DNA from: Adineta steineri
Taxonomy: Eukaryota > Rotifera > Eurotatoria > Adinetida > Adinetidae
Direction of reading: 5' to 3'
Assembly: GCA_905250115.1 (NCBI GenBank)
Contig: CAJNOI010000002.1
Coordinates: 1,143,678-1,207,677, forward strand
Length of the DNA: 64,000 nt
Shown here piece after piece: positions 59,662-64,000 of this stretch. Below the pieces are notes generated by a model. It ran no database searches. It was not told the DNA's origin and saw nothing but the letters and a program-made list of their open reading frames with translations. Position 1 is the stretch's first letter. Each line of letters begins with the position of its first letter. The translations under genes were made by a program, and so were the position numbers.

Positions 59662-62600
59662 ATGGTTCGTTGTTCAATTAAACGTCTTATTAAAATAATT
59701 AGTTTTTTTATACTCATAATAATTATATTTCGAAATTTTTCATTTTCTTCTCATCAATCTTATGTAAATAAATTCAAACTAAAACCCAAATCTTCAACGA
59801 TTATTATTCTTTCATCATCTAATTCAAAAATTATTCAACGCTTAATTTTATTTTTAAATGAACTTCGTTTATCATATGTCGAACATAATACAAAAATTAA
59901 TCAGCAATTTTATCAAGATTTAATAAATAATAGTCCATTATTAATTATTATGGACTATATACCAGATAAAGAATTTTATAGATTTATTAATCAATATCAT
60001 ATGAGTTTAGTAATATTATTAAATGATAAATGTAAACATTGTATATCTATTAATTATTCTCAAATGTTATTTGAAAATGTTAGTTATTCCACAATTGACT
60101 TTAATCGAGAAATATTCAAACCAATTATTGATACAACGACAACTCCATTTAATATTATACAATCGAATGAAGTGATAAAAATATTACGTTTTGAAAAATT
60201 TTTACCTTATTTTCATCATCATCATAATAGCCAATGTATAGGTCTTGAAATATCTCACGATGATTCTACAAGTACAATTGTTTATGTAAAAAATAAAATA
60301 ACATTTAAGAGAATTAACTTAATGATTATATCAGAAGAGAATAAAATTTATTTATCTGAATGTCTTTACAATCATTGGTTTATTTGGCCATTATTTATGG
60401 ATATTATTAGATATTTAACTTCGAATATATATGATTATCATGGATTAAAACGATATATTCAAATTGATATTGATGATATTTTTTTAGGTGAAAAATCCAA
60501 TGATTATTTAAAATCTCATGATATTCAAGCTTTAATTCGTTCACAATTATTTATACAAAATTATATAAAAAATTTTCGTTATCGACTTGGATTCTGTGGA
60601 TATTATTATTCAAATTCAAATAATAATGAAGTTAATGAAAGCAATCGTTTATTGATTAGTAAGTATTGTCATTAATTTTGATGTTTTATTAATTATATTT
60701 ATTATGTAGAAGAAAAAGATAACTTTATTTGGTTTCATCATACATGGAAACATGAAAAATTAACCAATATCAATGATAAAATTTCATTGATTAGTTCAAC
60801 AAAAACGAATCTAGCTTTTGCACAGGTACGTGATTATCGTTTAATTTCATTAGAAATCGTACATTTTTATATCTAGAAAGTTTTCAAGTTTATCTTTTGA
60901 GAATGAAACATATTTAAGAGATGTAAGATTCTTTATTAGTAAATATATGAATTACATAGTTGAAATTAATCCAATAGTTTTATTAACAATTCTAAAGAAA
61001 ACTAAATTATACTTAATAGCATCAGAAGATCTGCTATGTAAATATTTTCTGATTTTTTAGAAACATAAATTACCATTGGATCCAAACTATGTTGTAGCAC
61101 CTCATCATACAGGTATTTATCCAATTAATCCTATTGTTTATGATGTTTGGCATCGTATAATGAATTTCAATGTGACAAGTACAGAAAATTATCCGTATCA
61201 TTATGAGTTACCAACAAATCGACGTGGTTTTATCTATAACGGTCTTTCTGTATGATATCTATTTATTTCAAATATCACATTCACTATATATTATTTAAAG
61301 GTATTACCTCGACAATCATGTGGATTATATACAACAACACGAAATTATACAAATATGAGTAACCGTTTAGAACAATATTTGATGGGTGGAAGATTATTTC
61401 GAATGATTCTAACAAATCCAGTAAGAATATATATTTATTGTTTTATTCTAAATAAATATCATGTTTTCTTAGATTTCAATATTTATGTCACATAATGTTA
61501 ATTATGGTCATGATCGTTTAGGCAATTATGTTTTTTCTAAACTTATTTATTTAATATCAACATGGACAAGAATTCAATTCGTCAATGATATATCAACATC
61601 CGAATTAGCTCATAAATATTTTTATGAATATTATCCAGATGAAAAACTACCATTATTTACTGTACGTAGATTTTTAAAAACTAAAAGCAAAATTTTATCA
61701 GAATATATTTGTTTAGAATCCATGCGATGATGATATTTTAATGAATCTTTGGAATGGAAATCGTTCAATGTGTGAAATTTTTCCAAAATTTATAATTATT
61801 GGTCCACAAAAAACAGGTTCTAAATAAATATTTCGATTTTGTATTATAATCAAATGATAATTTATTAGGTACAACAGCTTTACATAATATGCTTTCTCAA
61901 CATCCAGATTTATATCCATCGAAAAAAAATTCTCTAACCTATGAAGAATTACAATTTTTTAGTAATGAAACAATTTATTTGAATGGAATAACATGGTTTG
62001 TAAAATAAATATAATAATATTATAAATAAAATCTATGTCTAGGTATTTAAATCAATTTCATACTAATGAACAATCAATAAATTTTGAAAAATCAGCAACT
62101 TATTTTGATTCTATATTAGCTATGAAACGTATTAAAGCATTATTACCTTCTGTTCATTTGATTATAATGTTAACAGAACCTGGTCATCGTGCTTATTCTC
62201 GATATCAAGTAAGATTTCTTTTCTAGTGATCAGTTCGTATAATTATATTTTAGCATGAAATTGCTCGAATTAATCAAACAATAAATTTTGATGATTTATT
62301 GAAATCTAATCATGATGAAAATTCGTATTATTTTCATTTAAAACAACGTTGTCTTCAACCTGGTCATTATGCTGAACATATTCTTAAATGGTTAAAATAT
62401 TTTCCATCAAAACAAGTAATTCGAAATATTTTATTATTTTTCTAGAGAAATGTTTTTTTCGTAGATTTATATTGTGGATGGTGAAGCATTTCGTCATGAT
62501 CCTCGTATAATTCTAAACGATATTCAATTGTCATTTCTTCAATTAAAGAATTTTATTAATTCATCAAATCTAGTCAGGTAATTTTCTGTCTTACTTTTAA

Positions 62601-62839
62601 ATAAAATTCTCTATTTTGTATTTTTTAATAGATATAACAAGAAAAAAGGATTTTTTTGCTCATTCTCAGCTAAACATAATTTTCAATGTCTTGGAAATAG
62701 TAAAGGACGTCGATATGAAAATATGTCGTCTTATTCACGTGAATATTTAAATAATTATTATTTATTTCATAATCAAAAATTAATTAAACTTCTCAGATAT
62801 TATAATTATTCATTGCCATTATGGTTGTCAGATAATTGA
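59662..62839 (+). CDS. NDST: Heparan sulfate N-deacetylase/N-sulfotransferase (NDST)
   Basis: Eleven exons: 59662-60658, 60710-60825, 61061-61249, 61301-61420, 61473-61661, 61717-61816, 61869-61995, 62043-62208, 62254-62415, 62465-62577, 62632-62839. Phases agree; 828 residues. The type II membrane topology has a single N-terminal anchor (about 8-24). The deacetylase part has IDIDDIFLG, FIWFHHTWKHE, APHHTGIYP, RRGFIYNGLSVLPRQSCGLY and PISIFMSHNVNYGHDRLG. The sulfotransferase part has the PAPS 5'-phosphosulfate loop GPQKTGTTAL, the catalytic-glutamate region YEELQFF, FEKSATYFDS and the cysteine pair in KKGFFC...FQCLGNSKGR. NDST makes N-sulfated glucosamine in Golgi heparan sulfate, the entry step for later modifications. 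Followed 37 bases later by NDUFAF3. Confidence 0.96.
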
Positions 62840-62859
62840 AAAAGAATATTTATATATAA

Positions 62860-62876
62860 ATTTTGTTTAACTTTAG
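62860..62876 (+). promoter_or_regulatory. Candidate spliced-leader acceptor for NDUFAF3
   Basis: ATTTTGTTTAACTTTAG ends at 62876, directly against the NDUFAF3 ATG and 37 bases after the NDST stop. There is no room for a promoter between the two genes, and no donor pairs with this acceptor. Confidence 0.65.
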
Positions 62877-63918
62877 ATGAATTTCTTTTTAAAAAATTCT
62901 TCTAGAATATTTTCTAATCCAATTAAATTATCAAAAAGATTTTTATCTTTATCGAATGTTGTTCATACAGCTGAAGGTCGAATGGGATATCCTAGTGAAA
63001 GATATGAACCAACAACAATAGCAGCAATGGATACTGATAATAAACGTTTACCATTAATAACTGGTTTATATGAAGATGGTTTTATGATTGCTGGACAAGA
63101 TAGACTTGTTGGAGCAATCTTTTCATTTCCTAGACAAATTATTTGTTGGAATGTAAGCGAGATTTAGTTTCATTAGAAAAATACCGTTAATTATGAATTA
63201 TCTAGGTTTTTTCACCAGAAGAGATAACACCTGAATCCTTAGCTTTGTTAGAAGTTGTTCAACCTCGTCCAGGTAATTATTTTGTTATTTCCTTTTTNNN
63301 NNNNNNNNNNNNNNNNNNNNNNNNNNNNNNNNNNNNNNNNNNNNNNNNNNNNNNNNNNNNNNNNNNNNNNNNNNNNNNNNNNNNNNNNNNNNNNNNNCTT
63401 CATTTCGACAGATCATTAGTATTATATAAGTACTATAACTGATAAAATAATCATACTTTTCTGATATGGTTATAAGCACTACACGAATAAAAAAAACGTG
63501 GAATATTCCGCCAGATTGACCATACCCATATACATAATATTTTAAAATCTAGACACAAGCTTGTGAAACATTCAATTTCTTATTATCCGATAATCGTCTT
63601 GTTTATGGTGGATTTTTTCCTGAAAAAAATCTTGCTGATCAAAATTATGGTTTAAGAAAAGCTATTGCACATAGTCAATTATATGAAAAAGATGAAGAAT
63701 ATGTTAAAACAGATATGTTAAGAGATACATATGATATAATGCTTAAAGCTCATCGAGAACGAAAATTATTACGTCCATATTCACCACTTGATGTTCGTCA
63801 AACCAATCAAGAGCGAGATGATGAATCTAATGTACAATCATTAACTGGTACAAGTAATATGGAAAAAAGACCTCCAGTAAAAAAAGAAAATGACAAACCA
63901 ATAGATAAACAAAGTTAA
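62877..63918 (+). CDS. NDUFAF3: NDUFAF3, mitochondrial complex I assembly factor (broken by assembly gap)
   Basis: Visible exons are 62877-63152, 63206-63272 and 63553-63918. The N-terminus is rich in Arg, Lys and Ser without acids (MNFFLKNSSRIFSNPIK), a mitochondrial targeting peptide. The Mth938/NDUFAF3 domain shows YEDGFMIAG, FPRQIICWNV, ITPESLALLEVVQPRP and TQACETFNFLLSDNRLVYGGFFP. The central part (the GTG-containing loop, about 35-40 residues) is missing. The second exon ends in phase 1 and the last begins in phase 0, so at least one exon must be lost in or beside the 63298-63397 gap. The tail after about 63650 is charged and longer than in vertebrates. NDUFAF3 works with NDUFAF4 in early complex I assembly. 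Confidence 0.87.
63298..63397. other. Assembly gap (100 N) inside NDUFAF3
   Basis: 100 Ns, size unknown. It interrupts the intron after exon 2 and removes the expected central exon. Sequence just right of the gap (63398-63550) does not encode the missing domain part. Confidence 0.99.
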
Positions 63919-64000
63919 TGTTTGTTTTTTGTACTAAAGATTTTTAATAAACTAGTAAAAACTATTTTAAAAAATTTAATTAATGGATATTCTTGAAAAT
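63919..64000 (+). other. NDUFAF3 3' UTR / window end
   Basis: AT-rich, with AATAAA near 63945 as a probable polyadenylation signal. Nothing else seen before the window ends. Confidence 0.6.

Noticed and set aside
1..64000. tRNA genes, rRNA, CRISPR arrays, transposases, telomeric repeats, spliced-leader RNA gene
   Set aside because: Looked for GC-rich islands with tRNA box B, regular spaced repeats, transposase motifs and a spliced-leader-like transcript by eye; none was convincing. A covariance-model scan would be decisive.

Overview
The window is nuclear DNA from an animal. It is strongly AT-rich. Most genes are cut by many short introns (commonly 45-70 bp) with GTAAGT-like donors and TTTAG/TATAG acceptors. 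The proteins are clearly metazoan: RFX, Twist, ATF6, SAFB, VAV, VMP1, NDST and insulin-like peptides. The compact introns, the AT bias and probable spliced-leader operons suggest a small invertebrate, most plausibly a bdelloid rotifer of the Rotaria/Adineta type. The species is inference and was not tested. Two 100-N assembly gaps are present (21965-22064 and 63298-63397). I saw no tRNA, rRNA, CRISPR array or transposase.

Layout. 2-778 (+) is the C-terminal end of an RFX1/2/3-type factor. 2249-3151 (-) is an intronless twist. 5382-11722 (-) is a 20-21-exon cytosolic carboxypeptidase of the AGBL2/3 type, with a possible extra 5' exon at 12103-12229. Then come transaldolase (13679-14749, -), ATF6 (15799-18961, -), a four-finger C2H2 protein (20802-21655, -), a long purine-rich non-coding stretch with the first gap, and a SAFB/SLTM protein (25512-31621, -). 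Enkurin is at 32934-33882 (+). An hnRNP M homologue (34785-37370, -) lies just downstream of an S9 serine peptidase (37481-39652, -). VAV (40029-45905, +) and PAAT (46420-48291, +) are followed by two tandem insulin-like genes (48682-49303 and 50225-50821, +). After about 3.9 kb of non-coding DNA comes VMP1 (54694-56095, -). A plus-strand cluster completes the window: LURP-one-related protein, AMSH/STAMBP, NDST and NDUFAF3.

How the genes relate. Three same-strand pairs are extremely close: S9 to hnRNP M, LURP-one to AMSH, and NDST to NDUFAF3. In each, a good 3' splice site with no 5' partner lies between the upstream stop and the downstream ATG. That is the layout expected of operons resolved by spliced-leader trans-splicing. 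The most novel-looking item is the insulin-like pair. Both precursors carry the insulin A- and B-chain cysteine framework plus a shared N-terminal two-cysteine module ahead of the B chain, giving eight framework cysteines.

Exon coordinates were worked out by eye and checked for reading-phase continuity. One VAV junction and one NDUFAF3 exon could not be resolved.
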